A stretch of 64,000 nt of DNA, taken from NCBI GenBank assembly GCA_050247235.1, contig JBFWUN010000014.1:1-64000 (forward strand), read 5' to 3'. The notes under the pieces were generated by a model. That model made no database searches and was not told the DNA's origin. It was given only the letters and a program-made list of their open reading frames with translations. The first letter of the stretch is position 1, and every line of letters begins with the position of its first letter. A program made the translations under genes and the position numbers. The DNA is from CAIKBL01 sp050247235. Its GTDB lineage: Bacteria; Pseudomonadota; Gammaproteobacteria; Ga0077536. Below, one piece after another: positions 52,838 to 62,073 of this stretch.

Positions 52838-53573
52838 CGCATAAGGTCACGTTATCGGCGGCGCCCCGTGCCAACGTGAGGTCGAGCAGCGCCTCGGCGA
52901 ACGCGCGGGGTTCGGGGAGCTCGCAGCGGGCGGCAATCTCGTCGTTCGCCACGTGCTTGTCGAGCCCGTCGGAACACAGCAGGAAGCGGTCGCCGGGCCG
53001 GACCTCGCAGACGTCCATGTCGATGAACAGCTCGGGGCGCGCGCCGATCGCGCGCGTGAGGAGATGCGCCTGGGGATGGCCGGCGGCGTTCTCGGGGCGG
53101 AGCAGTCCGCGTTCGACGAACTCTTCCACCTTCGAGTGATCGGTGGTCAGTCGCGCGAGGGCGCCGTCCCGGTAGCGGTACAGGCGGCTGTCACCCACCC
53201 ACAGGTACGCGGCGTGCGCACCGACGATGGTGAGCGCGACAACGGTGCTGCCGACCGTGCGTTCGCCGGCCCCGAGCGCGAGCAGTCGCGCATGGGTGTC
53301 GAGCAGGCTGTGCTCGATGAATTCGACCATCAGGCTGAGCTGCGGCTGGGCGCGCAGTCGCGCGAGTCCTTCGACCACCGACCGGCTCGCGACATCGCCC
53401 GCGGAGTGGCCACCCAATCCGTCCGCGACGGCCCAGAGGCCCGCTTCGGGCCGTGCGCAGAACGCGTCCTCGTTGGCCTGGCGGACCAGGCCGGTGTGGG
53501 TCAGCGCCACCGAGGTCCAGTGCACCGAGGGTGCGCGTGTGTTCGACGTCGAATCCATGCGGGCATCAGGCAT
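52821..53573 (-). CDS. PP2C-type serine/threonine phosphatase
   Basis: 250 residues with all PP2C metal motifs: RQANEDAFC, VADGLGGHSAGDVAS, LWVGDSRLYRYRDG, LLCSDGLDKHV and ADNVTLCVV. Soluble, stand-alone. Dephosphorylates Ser/Thr proteins, perhaps the FHA-bound partners. Overlaps the cyclase stop by 8 bases; an alternative start is the ATG at 53558. No kinase gene beside it. Confidence 0.9.
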   Translation of the reverse strand: MPDARMDSTSNTRAPSVHWTSVALTHTGLVRQANEDAFCARPEAGLWAVADGLGGHSAGDVASRSVVEGLARLRAQPQLSLMVEFIEHSLLDTHARLLALGAGERTVGSTVVALTIVGAHAAYLWVGDSRLYRYRDGALARLTTDHSKVEEFVERGLLRPENAAGHPQAHLLTRAIGARPELFIDMDVCEVRPGDRFLLCSDGLDKHVANDEIAARCELPEPRAFAEALLDLTLARGAADNVTLCVVDIH

Positions 53574-54468
53574 CGATGCTGAAATGCACCACTTCCGAGG
53601 GGTTCTCCTTGAAGGGGCGTCCGAGACTCAGCGTGCCACGGCCAGTGAGCGGCATCTCCTCCCGACGCAGGAATGCTTCGTGTCCGCCGTGCATGACATA
53701 GGTGCCATTGGTGCTCTGATCGATCAGGAAATACTTGCCGCGACGCTGCTCCACCTTCACGTGCAGGCGCGAGGCGAGCGCTTCGTCGACCGACAGGTCC
53801 GCCGTCTTCGAACGGCCGAGCACCACCAGCGTCCGTTCCTGGTCCATGACCAGCACGTGATCGTGGTACGTGAAGCGCAGCCTGGCGACGCTCTCGCGAC
53901 TGACCGGGGTGACCGGGGACGACATCCGCGTGATGTCCTCGTGCTGCCAGAGGATCTCGTGGATGTCCATCGTCTGCTTCTTGCCCTTGACCGGCGCATG
54001 GTCGATGCAGCGGGTGTTGGCCTTCAGCACCGGCGGCAGCGCTTCCACGGTGCTCGCGGTGGTGATGATCTGCCCGGGCTTGGCCATCGACTCCATGCGG
54101 GCCGCCACGTTCACGGCGTCGCCGAACACATCGGTTGCCTCCACGATGGCCGGCCCGAAGTGGAGACCGATGCGAATGGACATCGACAACGGACCGGAGT
54201 CCGACTGTTCGGTGACCTGTTCGGCGATCGCCTCCTGCATCTCGCACGCGGCAATCGCGGCCTGCTCGACATCCCCGAACGTGCACATCACTTCGTCGCC
54301 GATGGTCTTGACGACGGTGCCGCCGCGCCGCTCGGTCACCGTGGTCAGCAGCGCGAGGCAGGTCGCGACCTTCGCGCGGGCCTGCGCATCGCCCAGCACC
54401 TCGTACAGCCGGGTGCTGCCGCTGATGTCCGCGAACATGATCGCAAGGGGGCGGGTGTCCAGTGCCAT
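53566..54468 (-). CDS. Class III adenylate cyclase fused to an FHA domain
   Basis: 300 residues. Cyclase domain 1-165: metal Asp D14 (MFADISGSTRLYEVL), K54 and D58 (VKTIGDEVM), DVFGDAVNVAARMESM; the Lys suggests ATP rather than GTP. FHA domain from about 200: VVLGRSKTADLSV, ASRLHVKVEQRRGKYFLIDQ, STNGT. Cytoplasmic, no sensor or membrane part. It would make cAMP under phosphopeptide control. First gene of a unit with PP2C. Confidence 0.88.
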   Translation of the reverse strand: MALDTRPLAIMFADISGSTRLYEVLGDAQARAKVATCLALLTTVTERRGGTVVKTIGDEVMCTFGDVEQAAIAACEMQEAIAEQVTEQSDSGPLSMSIRIGLHFGPAIVEATDVFGDAVNVAARMESMAKPGQIITTASTVEALPPVLKANTRCIDHAPVKGKKQTMDIHEILWQHEDITRMSSPVTPVSRESVARLRFTYHDHVLVMDQERTLVVLGRSKTADLSVDEALASRLHVKVEQRRGKYFLIDQSTNGTYVMHGGHEAFLRREEMPLTGRGTLSLGRPFKENPSEVVHFSIDA

Positions 54469-54661
54469 CGATTACCCTGTGGATGGACGGTGATCGGCGC
54501 ATCGGCTCCCGCAACGCGCTCACGCGGGAACTCCCTGATGGTACGATCCTGGGCGAAGTTCATCGCCGAAGTAGCGATACCTTAAGCGAATTGACGTGAT
54601 CGCGGCAACGCCCTGGCAGCGCGGTGAGGGGGCGCAGCCGGGCACCACGGGGAGGCAACTG

Positions 54662-55636
54662 GTGAACAAGGCAATCTGGCTGGCGGGCCTGACGGGTCTC
54701 GTGATCGGCAGCGCGGGAACGTCGTTCGTGCTGGTGGGGTCGGACGGAACCATCCCCGCCGTCCCGAGCGCCACCATCATGGCGCCCCCGCAGGCGCTGA
54801 CGCAGGATGCGATCGAGGCACTGTTGCAGGGCGCGGAGCCGGCGGAACGTGCCCGCCTGCTCGCAAGCGACGAAGCTTTCGCCGAGTTCGTCGAACAGGA
54901 AGCCCGGAACCAGGCAATCGTCCGCTCCGCGTACGCGAAGGCACTCGACGCCGATCCCGCGGTTGCCGTGCTGATGCGACGCGCGGGTCAACGGGTACTT
55001 GCGGAAGCCCACCTCCGCGAAATCATCGCCGCGCAGGGCGCGGCCCTGGCGCCGACACCCGAGCAGGCGCGCGCATATTACGAGGCACACCCTGACGAGT
55101 TCCGGCTCCCGGAACGTGTCCATCTGTGGCAGATCTTCCTGCCCGCGACATCGAGCACCGAGCGCCAGAATGCGCAGGCACTCGGGCGGCAGCTGCTGGA
55201 GAAGCTGCTCGCGGGCGAGGCCGATCTGGCCACGCTGGCGGCGCGCCACTCGGGTCACCCTCAGAGTCGCCTGAACGGGGGATACATGGGACTGATCCCG
55301 CTCCCGGACCTGAAACCGGAGATCCGACAGGCGGTGGAAAATATCGCGCCGGGTGAGCTGTCCGGTCCGGTGGAGACGGCCGATGGCTTCCACGTGATCA
55401 GGCGCGGCGAAGCCGTGCCCGGCACGCATCTTCCGTTCGAGGAATCCGCGCCGCGGATCGAGACCTTCCTGCGCCGGCAAGCGCTCGCCGAGGCCCGCGC
55501 CGCGGCAGTCGCGCGGGCGGTCGAGGAGCATCCCGTGACATTCGACACCGCGAACCTCCCGGCATGGCGGTCAGCGCTCCGGCAGAAATTCCCGGACGCG
55601 CCAGTGGCCGGGGACACCGCGGCCGGCGGATCGTGA
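54662..55636 (+). CDS. Parvulin-type peptidyl-prolyl isomerase, membrane-anchored or secreted
   Basis: 324 residues. GTG start with GGGAGG six bases upstream; N-terminal hydrophobic stretch (about 5-24) then a helical N-domain, and a parvulin domain (RVHLWQIFLPATSSTERQ ... GGYMGLIPLPDLKPEIRQAV ... GELSGPVETADGFHVIRR). Catalyses proline isomerisation in the envelope, PpiC/SurA-like. Divergent from the cyclase gene with a 193-base gap. Confidence 0.85.
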   Translation: MNKAIWLAGLTGLVIGSAGTSFVLVGSDGTIPAVPSATIMAPPQALTQDAIEALLQGAEPAERARLLASDEAFAEFVEQEARNQAIVRSAYAKALDADPAVAVLMRRAGQRVLAEAHLREIIAAQGAALAPTPEQARAYYEAHPDEFRLPERVHLWQIFLPATSSTERQNAQALGRQLLEKLLAGEADLATLAARHSGHPQSRLNGGYMGLIPLPDLKPEIRQAVENIAPGELSGPVETADGFHVIRRGEAVPGTHLPFEESAPRIETFLRRQALAEARAAAVARAVEEHPVTFDTANLPAWRSALRQKFPDAPVAGDTAAGGS

Positions 55637-55688
55637 GACCCTGTCAGCGCGGGTGGATCGGGTCCGCGAATTGGGGCAGGATCCCGGC

Positions 55689-55973
55689 ATGAGCCTCTCG
55701 ATTGCAAACGCGTCTGCAGCCCGTGGTCTCACGGTGGGGGGCGCGCCACGCCACGCAGGTCGGCATGCGCCGGACGCCGGCGCGCGACGGCCGCATGCGC
55801 GGGCCGACACCCGCGAGCAGGCGGTCGGCTACGTGGGGCTGCAGCAGGCGCTGGAGGGATTTCCGCCGTTCGCATCGGCGCGGTCCGCCGTGCTGCTGAC
55901 CGCGCTCATTCATTCCATGGGCGGTGCCGCCACGTCCATCGCGCGCGGCGCGTACGTCAATACCCGCATCTGA
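55689..55973 (+). CDS. Possible 94-residue hypothetical protein
   Basis: Starts MSLSIANASAARG with AGGA at usable spacing; middle is His/Arg/Ala-rich and the end (VGYVGLQQALEGF, ALIHSMGG) looks more protein-like. No family recognised. Antisense frames also exist, so I am unsure. Confidence 0.25.
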   Translation: MSLSIANASAARGLTVGGAPRHAGRHAPDAGARRPHARADTREQAVGYVGLQQALEGFPPFASARSAVLLTALIHSMGGAATSIARGAYVNTRI

Positions 55974-56002
55974 CGGTGGATCGCCGCGGGTCGCGAGACC
56001 CG

Positions 56003-56515
56003 TTACTGCGTGCGGCTGATGCCCGGGGCCGGCTTGCCGAACTTCCCGATCAGATCCTGTGCGAGCGCCTGCGCTTCCTTGAGTTCCTCGGGGCCGAGCC
56101 GGCCGCCGGTGGCGGCGATGGCCGCGGCCGCCTTCGGGTTGCCGATGTGCGCCGACACGCTGTACCAGCCGTACGCGTACTCCAGGTCCTGCGGGACACC
56201 CTCCCCGCGTTCATACAACCCGCCGAGCCGGAACTGCGCGTCCTGCACCCCTTTCTCCGCGGCCTTGCGGAACCACTTGGCCGCCTGCTCGGGATTCTTC
56301 TCGACACCGCGGCCATCGGCATACATGCGGCCCAGGAAGTACTGCGCGTATGCGTGGTCGGAGGTTTCCGCAAGCGGCACGAAGGTTTGCAGGGCCTTGT
56401 CGAAATCGCCGGCCACGAGGGCGGCGACACCGTCGTTGAAATCGGCGCGCGCGCCGGTGGTCACGAGCAGTGCGAGGAGGGCGAACAGGATCCGGGGGAG
56501 CACTCTGGTCGGCAC
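56003..56515 (-). CDS. Secreted Sel1-repeat protein
   Basis: 170 residues with a GTG start (AAGGAA upstream), signal peptide (PTRVLPRILFALLALLVT, ending GARA-DF) and three Sel1-like repeats (AYAQYFLGRMYADGRGV, AAKWFRKAAEKGVQDAQF, RLGGLYERGEGVPQDL). Sel1 repeats form protein-protein scaffolds; the partner is unknown. Ends in a C-terminal helix. Divergent from leuC. Confidence 0.85.
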   Translation of the reverse strand: MPTRVLPRILFALLALLVTTGARADFNDGVAALVAGDFDKALQTFVPLAETSDHAYAQYFLGRMYADGRGVEKNPEQAAKWFRKAAEKGVQDAQFRLGGLYERGEGVPQDLEYAYGWYSVSAHIGNPKAAAAIAATGGRLGPEELKEAQALAQDLIGKFGKPAPGISRTQ

Positions 56516-56641
56516 GGGTGATTCCTTTGTCGCGTGACGTTCGGGGCGCGGGGCCCCTCGCTTGGAGCGCGGCATCTTAAACGAGTTCCGCGCGGCGGAC
56601 ACGGTGGCCAGGCGCGAGGCGACCGGGCGGGCCGGTACTCC

Positions 56642-56650
56642 TGTTAGAAT
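56642..56650 (+). promoter_or_regulatory. Extended -10 promoter of leuC
   Basis: TG-T-TAGAAT (56642-56650) matches an extended -10. Predicted start about 56657, 23 bases before leuC. No leader peptide or attenuator visible. Confidence 0.5.
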
Positions 56651-56679
56651 CCCGCTCCCTACCCGTCGACCGTCATGCC

Positions 56680-58080
56680 ATGAAGCCGCAAACACTCTAC
56701 GACAAACTCTGGGAAAGCCATTGCGTCGAGACCTACGACGATGGCTCGGCGCTCATCTACATCGATCGCCACATCGCGCACGAAGTCACCACGCCGCAGG
56801 CCTTCGAGGGATTGGCGCTCGCCGGCAGGGCGCTGTGGCGGCGCGCGGCAACCGTCGCGGTGTCCGATCACAACGTCCCGACCCGGGACGTGTTCAACGT
56901 GGCGGACCCGGTCGCGCGGCTGCAGCTCGAGACACTCAAGAGGAACTGCCGCGCGCATCACATCACGCACTTCGACATTGGAGACGTGCGCCAGGGCATC
57001 GTGCACGTGACCGGCCCGGAGCAGGGCTGGAGCCTTCCGGGCATGACAATCGTGTGCGGCGACTCGCATACCGCCACCAATGGCGCGCTCGGCGCGTGGG
57101 CCTTCGGCATCGGCACGTCGGAGGTGGAACACGTGATGGCAACCCAGTGCCTGGTGCTGCGCAAGGCGAAGAACATGCTGATCCAGGTGGATGGGCGGCT
57201 GCCCGCCGGTGTCAGCGCCAAGGATCTGATCCTCGCGATCATCGGCCGGATCGGTACCGCCGGCGCCACCGGCCACACGATGGAATATGCGGGCGAGGCG
57301 ATCTCGGCGCTCACGCTGGAAGAGCGCATGACAGTCTGCAACATGTCGATCGAAGCGGGCGGGCGCGCGGGACTCGTCGCGGTCGATGACACCACGCTGG
57401 ATTACGTGGAAGGACGTCCGTATGCCCCCACGGGCGCCGCGTGGACGCGGGCAGTCGATGCGTGGCGCGCACTGCAGTCGGATCCCGGCGCAACGTTCGA
57501 TACGACGGTGCGGCTGCAGGCGGGCGACATCGTGCCGCAGGTCACGTGGGGCACGTCACCCGAAATGGTCCTGCCGGTATCGGGGCGCGTGCCGGACCCG
57601 GCCACGTGCGTGGACGAGACCCGGCGCATCGGCATGCAGAACGCGCTCAAGTACATGGGGCTCACGCCGGGCACCGCGATCGCAGACATTCCCATCGACA
57701 AGGTGTTCATCGGGTCATGCACGAACTCGCGCATCGAGGACCTGCGGGCGGCCGCCGCGGTGGTCCGCGGCCGGCGCCTGGCGAAGACGGTGAAGCTCGG
57801 ACTCGTCGTGCCGGGCTCCGGCCTCGTGAAGCAGCAGGCGGAGCGGGAAGGACTGGACAAGGTGTTCACGGACGCAGGATTCGAATGGCGCGAACCGGGC
57901 TGCTCGATGTGCCTGGGCATGAACCCGGATCAGCTCGAGCCCGGCGAGCGCTGTGCGTCGACGTCGAACCGCAATTTCGAGGGCCGCCAGGGCCACGGTG
58001 GGCGGACGCACCTGGTGTCCCCGGCCATGGCCGCCGCGGCCGGCATCACCGGCCATTTCGTCGACGTCCGGAGTCTCTGA
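56680..58080 (+). CDS. leuC: 3-isopropylmalate dehydratase large subunit
   Basis: 466 residues of the aconitase family: cluster Cys in FIGSCTNSRIEDLR and GCSMCLGMNPDQL; SDHNVPTRDV and GDSHTATNGALG motifs. Isomerises isopropylmalate in leucine synthesis with LeuD. Two bases before leuD. Confidence 0.97.
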   Translation: MKPQTLYDKLWESHCVETYDDGSALIYIDRHIAHEVTTPQAFEGLALAGRALWRRAATVAVSDHNVPTRDVFNVADPVARLQLETLKRNCRAHHITHFDIGDVRQGIVHVTGPEQGWSLPGMTIVCGDSHTATNGALGAWAFGIGTSEVEHVMATQCLVLRKAKNMLIQVDGRLPAGVSAKDLILAIIGRIGTAGATGHTMEYAGEAISALTLEERMTVCNMSIEAGGRAGLVAVDDTTLDYVEGRPYAPTGAAWTRAVDAWRALQSDPGATFDTTVRLQAGDIVPQVTWGTSPEMVLPVSGRVPDPATCVDETRRIGMQNALKYMGLTPGTAIADIPIDKVFIGSCTNSRIEDLRAAAAVVRGRRLAKTVKLGLVVPGSGLVKQQAEREGLDKVFTDAGFEWREPGCSMCLGMNPDQLEPGERCASTSNRNFEGRQGHGGRTHLVSPAMAAAAGITGHFVDVRSL

Positions 58081-58082
58081 TC

Positions 58083-58727
58083 ATGGAAGCCTTCACTTCG
58101 CTCACCGGGCTCGTGGTCCCGATCGATCGCCCGAACGTCGACACCGATGCCATCATCCCCAAGCAGTTCCTGAAATCCATCAAGCGCTCGGGGTTCGGGC
58201 CGAACCTGTTCGACGAGTGGCGTTACCTCGACAAGGGCGGGCCCGACAAGCCAAACGAGGGCCGGCCACTGAACCCGGATTTCGTGCTCAACCAGTCGCG
58301 CTACGCGGGGGCGCAGATCATGCTCGCGCGCGACAACTTCGGATGCGGATCCTCGCGAGAGCACGCGCCGTGGGCGATCGTCGACTACGGCATCCGCGCG
58401 ATCATTGCGCCGAGCTTCGCGGACATTTTTTACGGCAATTCCGCGAAGAACGGCCTGCTGCTCGTGATCCTGCCCGCCGACGTGGTGGATCGGCTGTTCG
58501 CCGCCTGCAGGCACACGGAAGGTTTCCGTCTCACCATCGACCTCGCCGCGCAGACCGTGACCACGCCGGACGGTGAGTGTTACGCGTTCGATTACAACGC
58601 GGGCCTCAAGCACCGGATGCTGCACGGCCTGGACGACATCGGCATCACGCTGCAGCGCGCGGACGCGATCCGCGCCTACGAGGCACGTCGTCGCGAGGAG
58701 GCCCCATGGCTGTTCGTGGAGACATGA
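58083..58727 (+). CDS. leuD: 3-isopropylmalate dehydratase small subunit
   Basis: 214 residues, swivel domain: DRPNVDTDAIIPKQFLKSI, NFGCGSSREHAPWAIVDYG, FADIFYGNSAKNG. Partner of LeuC. No leuB follows; a carbonic anhydrase gene does. Confidence 0.96.
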   Translation: MEAFTSLTGLVVPIDRPNVDTDAIIPKQFLKSIKRSGFGPNLFDEWRYLDKGGPDKPNEGRPLNPDFVLNQSRYAGAQIMLARDNFGCGSSREHAPWAIVDYGIRAIIAPSFADIFYGNSAKNGLLLVILPADVVDRLFAACRHTEGFRLTIDLAAQTVTTPDGECYAFDYNAGLKHRMLHGLDDIGITLQRADAIRAYEARRREEAPWLFVET

Positions 58728-58764
58728 CCATCTCCATGGCCGGGACCGCGGGGGTCGTCGACGC

Positions 58765-59301
58765 ATGATCTACCAGCTGGAAGACCGCCGCGTGCGCGCG
58801 GAGGGCGATTACTGGGTTGCGGAATCCGCAACGGTCCTCGGCGCGGTGCTGCTGAAGCACAACACGAGCGTGTGGTTCGGCGCCGTCATCCGCGGCGATC
58901 GCGAGCCAATCGTCGTCGGCGACAATTCCAACGTGCAGGACCTCGCGGTGCTGCACACCGATCCGGGTTACCCGATGACGATCGGCAGCTACGTGACGGT
59001 CGGACACAAGGCGATGCTGCATGGCTGCACGGTGGGCGATCACACGCTCATTGGCATCAATGCCGTGGTGCTGAACGGCGCAAGAATTGGCCGGCACTGC
59101 ATCATCGGTGCCGGCGCGCTGGTCGGCGAAGGCAAGGAGATCCCGGACGGCAGCCTCGTGATGGGCGTCCCGGGAAAGATCGTGCGCACGCTCACGGACG
59201 AGCAGCGGGCACACGTGAAGAAGCTCGCCGAGAACTACGTGTCCAATTTCAAGCGCTACAAGACTGCGTTCGTACCGCAGGGGCAGGCGGAACTGGTGTG
59301 A
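58765..59301 (+). CDS. Gamma-class carbonic anhydrase family protein
   Basis: 178 residues of left-handed beta-helix: AESATVLGAVLLKHNTSVWF, VIRGDREPIVVGDNSNVQD, then the His ligands VLHTDPG, VGHKAMLHGCTVG; closes with VPGKIVRTLTDEQRAHV. Likely zinc-dependent CO2 hydratase, though many members lack activity. 37 bases after leuD, probably same transcript. Confidence 0.88.
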   Translation: MIYQLEDRRVRAEGDYWVAESATVLGAVLLKHNTSVWFGAVIRGDREPIVVGDNSNVQDLAVLHTDPGYPMTIGSYVTVGHKAMLHGCTVGDHTLIGINAVVLNGARIGRHCIIGAGALVGEGKEIPDGSLVMGVPGKIVRTLTDEQRAHVKKLAENYVSNFKRYKTAFVPQGQAELV

Positions 59302-59336
59302 GAGGCGCCGACTGCCGGCGCGTCGAAGATTTGCGT

Positions 59337-59356
59337 CCCCGGTCGAACGTCCGGGG
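59337..59356. terminator. Hairpin between convergent genes
   Basis: CCCCGG (59337-59342) pairs with CCGGGG (59351-59356) around an 8-base loop, in the 63-base gap between convergent stops. No T-tract on either side, so only weak evidence of termination. Confidence 0.35.
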
Positions 59357-59364
59357 CTTCCGGC

Positions 59365-60297
59365 TCACGGCGCGAGCGGGCCGCCATCGGCCAGCCACCG
59401 CGCAGCCGCCGGTGTGAGTGCCTTCGCCACCGCGGCGTCGTAGAGCGCCAGTTCGTCCGTGCCCAGCACGTCACGCCAGCGTCCATTGGTGCCCTTGTTC
59501 ATGAACGTGTTGGCGCCTTCCTTCCATATGACGCCCGCCATCGGCTCGATACGCGCGAAATTCTCGCGCATGCCCGCGAACGACACGCGCTCCAGGATCC
59601 CCGCGAAGCAGGCTTCGTCGATCGGGATGTCAAGGAACGCGGCGAGCCGCCGGATCTCACCCGCCGGGTCGACGAGCAGGTCGCCGAAATGCACGAAGTA
59701 CAGGTTGGTGAGGTGACGGAAATCCCACCAGCTCTGGAAATGATAGAGATGCGACCAGTACGGAAAGCCGTCCGCTTCCCACGGAAACGTGCCGCGCGTG
59801 GTCCACTGGCGAAACCATGACCGCGGGTCGCCCAGTTCGGTCGGAAAGGGCCAGCCCACCATGTCATTGAAGCTGGAGAACAGCGCCAGCGCCTGGGGCG
59901 TGTAGTTGGAATGGTGGTTCACCATCGACATGAAGACGTCGCGCCCGTCACGTCCCACGATCACGTACTTGACCTGGGGATCGTAGGGCATGCCCGAGAG
60001 CGGCAGATGAGTCTTGATGGATCGACGATGCCGCTGTGCCTCCAGGCGGGCGAGGTCCGCATCAGCGTCGCGGATCCGCATCTCCAGCCACGGCGACATC
60101 TCGCTGATCGGCGCGGGGAACTCGCCGTCCTGGAAGATCAGGTTGGCGATGATTGTCTGCACCCACGTCGTGCCCGCCTTGTACGAAGTCGAGACGACGA
60201 TGTCACCTTCCCGCGGCCGGTAGCGCAACCAGCGTGAGCCTTCCAGCAGGTGATGACGATCGTAGGTATGGACGTGACGGGGCAATTGCATGGACAT
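59365..60297 (-). CDS. Cytosolic aryl-sulfotransferase-family protein
   Basis: 310 residues. PAPS loop VVSTSYKAGTTWVQTI (residues about 34-49), 3'-phosphate segment VIVGRDGRDVFMSMVNH, and the C-terminal FMNKGTNGRWRDVL matching the KxTxGxW family motif; His in KTHLPLSG may be catalytic. Transfers sulfate from PAPS to a hydroxyl or amine of a small molecule. 54 bases after an acyl-CoA synthetase on the same strand, possibly a pathway. Substrate unknown. Confidence 0.85.
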   Translation of the reverse strand: MSMQLPRHVHTYDRHHLLEGSRWLRYRPREGDIVVSTSYKAGTTWVQTIIANLIFQDGEFPAPISEMSPWLEMRIRDADADLARLEAQRHRRSIKTHLPLSGMPYDPQVKYVIVGRDGRDVFMSMVNHHSNYTPQALALFSSFNDMVGWPFPTELGDPRSWFRQWTTRGTFPWEADGFPYWSHLYHFQSWWDFRHLTNLYFVHFGDLLVDPAGEIRRLAAFLDIPIDEACFAGILERVSFAGMRENFARIEPMAGVIWKEGANTFMNKGTNGRWRDVLGTDELALYDAAVAKALTPAAARWLADGGPLAP

Positions 60298-60351
60298 GCC
60301 GGGCTCCGGGATGAGTGAGTGAGGGCGCGCGACGTGCCGTCGCGCGCGGCA

Positions 60352-61992
60352 TCAGGACAGGCTGCCCAGCTCTTCCGCGATCTTGCGCAGCTTGTATTTC
60401 TGGATCTTGCCGGTGGAGGTCTTCGGCAGTTCCTTGAAGACGACCGTTTTGGGCGCCTTGAAGTGCGCGATGTGGCCGCGGCAGTACTTGATGAGATCTT
60501 CCGCGCTCACGGGTGGGGCATCGGCCTTCAGCCAGACGAATGCGCAGGGGGTTTCGCCCCACTTCTCGTCCGGCCGCGCCACCACCGCCGCCTCGAGGAC
60601 GGAAGGATGCCGGTAAAGCACTTCCTCGACCTCGATGGACGAGATGTTCTCGCCGCCGGAGATGATGATGTCCTTCGAACGATCCTTGATCTGGATGTAA
60701 TTCTCGGGGTGCATCACGCCGAGGTCGCCGGAATGGAACCAGCCGTCAGCCAGCGACTCCCGGGTGGCCTTCGCATTCTTCAGGTAGCCACGCATCACCA
60801 CGTTGCCGCGAAACATGATCTCCCCGATGGTCTCGCCGTCGCGCGGCACCGGTTTCATCGTGTCGGGGTCGACGACGTCCAGGTCTTCGAGCACCGCGTA
60901 GCGCACGCCCTGGCGGATTTTCACCGCCGCGCGCTGTTCGCGCGACAGCGCGCCCCATTCGTCCTGCGGCGCGCCGAACACAGCGGGCCCGTAGGTCTCG
61001 GTCAGTCCATAGGTGTGGATCACCTTGAACCCCGCATCCTCCATCGCGTCCATGATCGCGGCCGGCGGCGCGGCGCCCGCGGTCATCACGTGGACGGCAT
61101 GCGGGAGCGGCCGCTTTTCGGCGGCGGCCGCGTTGACGATGAAGTTGAGCACGATCGGCGCGCCGCAGAAATGCGTGACCTTCTCCTCGGCGAGTGCCTG
61201 GTAGATGTTGGCAGCCGCGATGCGACGCAGGCAGATGTTGGTGCCGCCCTGCAGCGCCAATGTCCACGGGAAACACCAGCCGCAGCAGTGGAACATCGGC
61301 AGGGTCCACAGGTACACGGGGTTCAGCGGCATGCTCCAGGACAGCACGTTGCTGACCGCGTTGAGGTAAGCGCCCCGATGGTGATAGACCACGCCCTTGG
61401 GGTTGCCCGTCGTGCCCGACGTGTAGCACAGCGCGAGCGCCTGCCATTCATCGGCCGGCAGCTCCCACGCCGATTCGGGATCGCCTTCGGCGAGCAGCGC
61501 CTCGTACTCCAGCGTCCCGAGACGATCGTGGCAGGGCGCCGATTCATCCGCGATGTCGATCACGAGCGGTTTGACCGTGCACTTGCGCAGCGCCTCGCGC
61601 ATCACCGGCGCGAACTCGGTGTCGATCATCACGGCCTTCGCATTGCCGTGATCCAGGATGAAGGCGATGGCGTCGGCATCCAGCCGGATGTTGATGGGGT
61701 TGATGACGCCGCCGGTCGCCGGGATCCCGAACAGTGCTTCGTAGAACGCCGGGATGTTCGTCGCGACGACGGCGATCGTGTCCCCGCGGCCGAAGCCTCG
61801 CTTGCGGAGCGCCGAGTTCAGGCGCCGGCAGCGCGCGAAGGTTTCCGCCCAAGTCCAGCGCCGATCGTGATGGACCACTGCCGTGCGGTGCGGGTACACC
61901 GAGGCTGCGCGCGCGATGAACGACAGGGGGGACAAGGGCGTGTAGTTCGCCTTGCACTTGTCGAGGTCCTGCTCGTAAACGTTGTCAGTCAT
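60352..61992 (-). CDS. Acyl-CoA synthetase (DmdB/AlkK-like AMP-binding ligase)
   Basis: 546 residues. AMP-binding core CYTSGTTGNPKGVVYHHRG; HTYGLTETYGPAVFG; DGWFHSGDLGVMHPENYIQ; the C-terminal Lys in KTSTGKIQKYKL that performs adenylation. Activates a medium-chain or methylthio-acid to its CoA ester. Near a crotonase gene on the same strand, suggesting acid degradation. Length fits the family. Confidence 0.88.
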   Translation of the reverse strand: MTDNVYEQDLDKCKANYTPLSPLSFIARAASVYPHRTAVVHHDRRWTWAETFARCRRLNSALRKRGFGRGDTIAVVATNIPAFYEALFGIPATGGVINPINIRLDADAIAFILDHGNAKAVMIDTEFAPVMREALRKCTVKPLVIDIADESAPCHDRLGTLEYEALLAEGDPESAWELPADEWQALALCYTSGTTGNPKGVVYHHRGAYLNAVSNVLSWSMPLNPVYLWTLPMFHCCGWCFPWTLALQGGTNICLRRIAAANIYQALAEEKVTHFCGAPIVLNFIVNAAAAEKRPLPHAVHVMTAGAAPPAAIMDAMEDAGFKVIHTYGLTETYGPAVFGAPQDEWGALSREQRAAVKIRQGVRYAVLEDLDVVDPDTMKPVPRDGETIGEIMFRGNVVMRGYLKNAKATRESLADGWFHSGDLGVMHPENYIQIKDRSKDIIISGGENISSIEVEEVLYRHPSVLEAAVVARPDEKWGETPCAFVWLKADAPPVSAEDLIKYCRGHIAHFKAPKTVVFKELPKTSTGKIQKYKLRKIAEELGSLS

Positions 61993-62073
61993 GTCTCGTC
62001 CTCAAAGGGGCGCGGGCCATTGTCGCTGCGTGCGGCCAGCCTGCGCGGTCAAGGTTAGGGGATGAGCAGCGCG

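Noticed and set aside
59337..59356. Strong bidirectional terminator
   Set aside because: A good stem exists but no T-tract on either strand, so kept only at low confidence.
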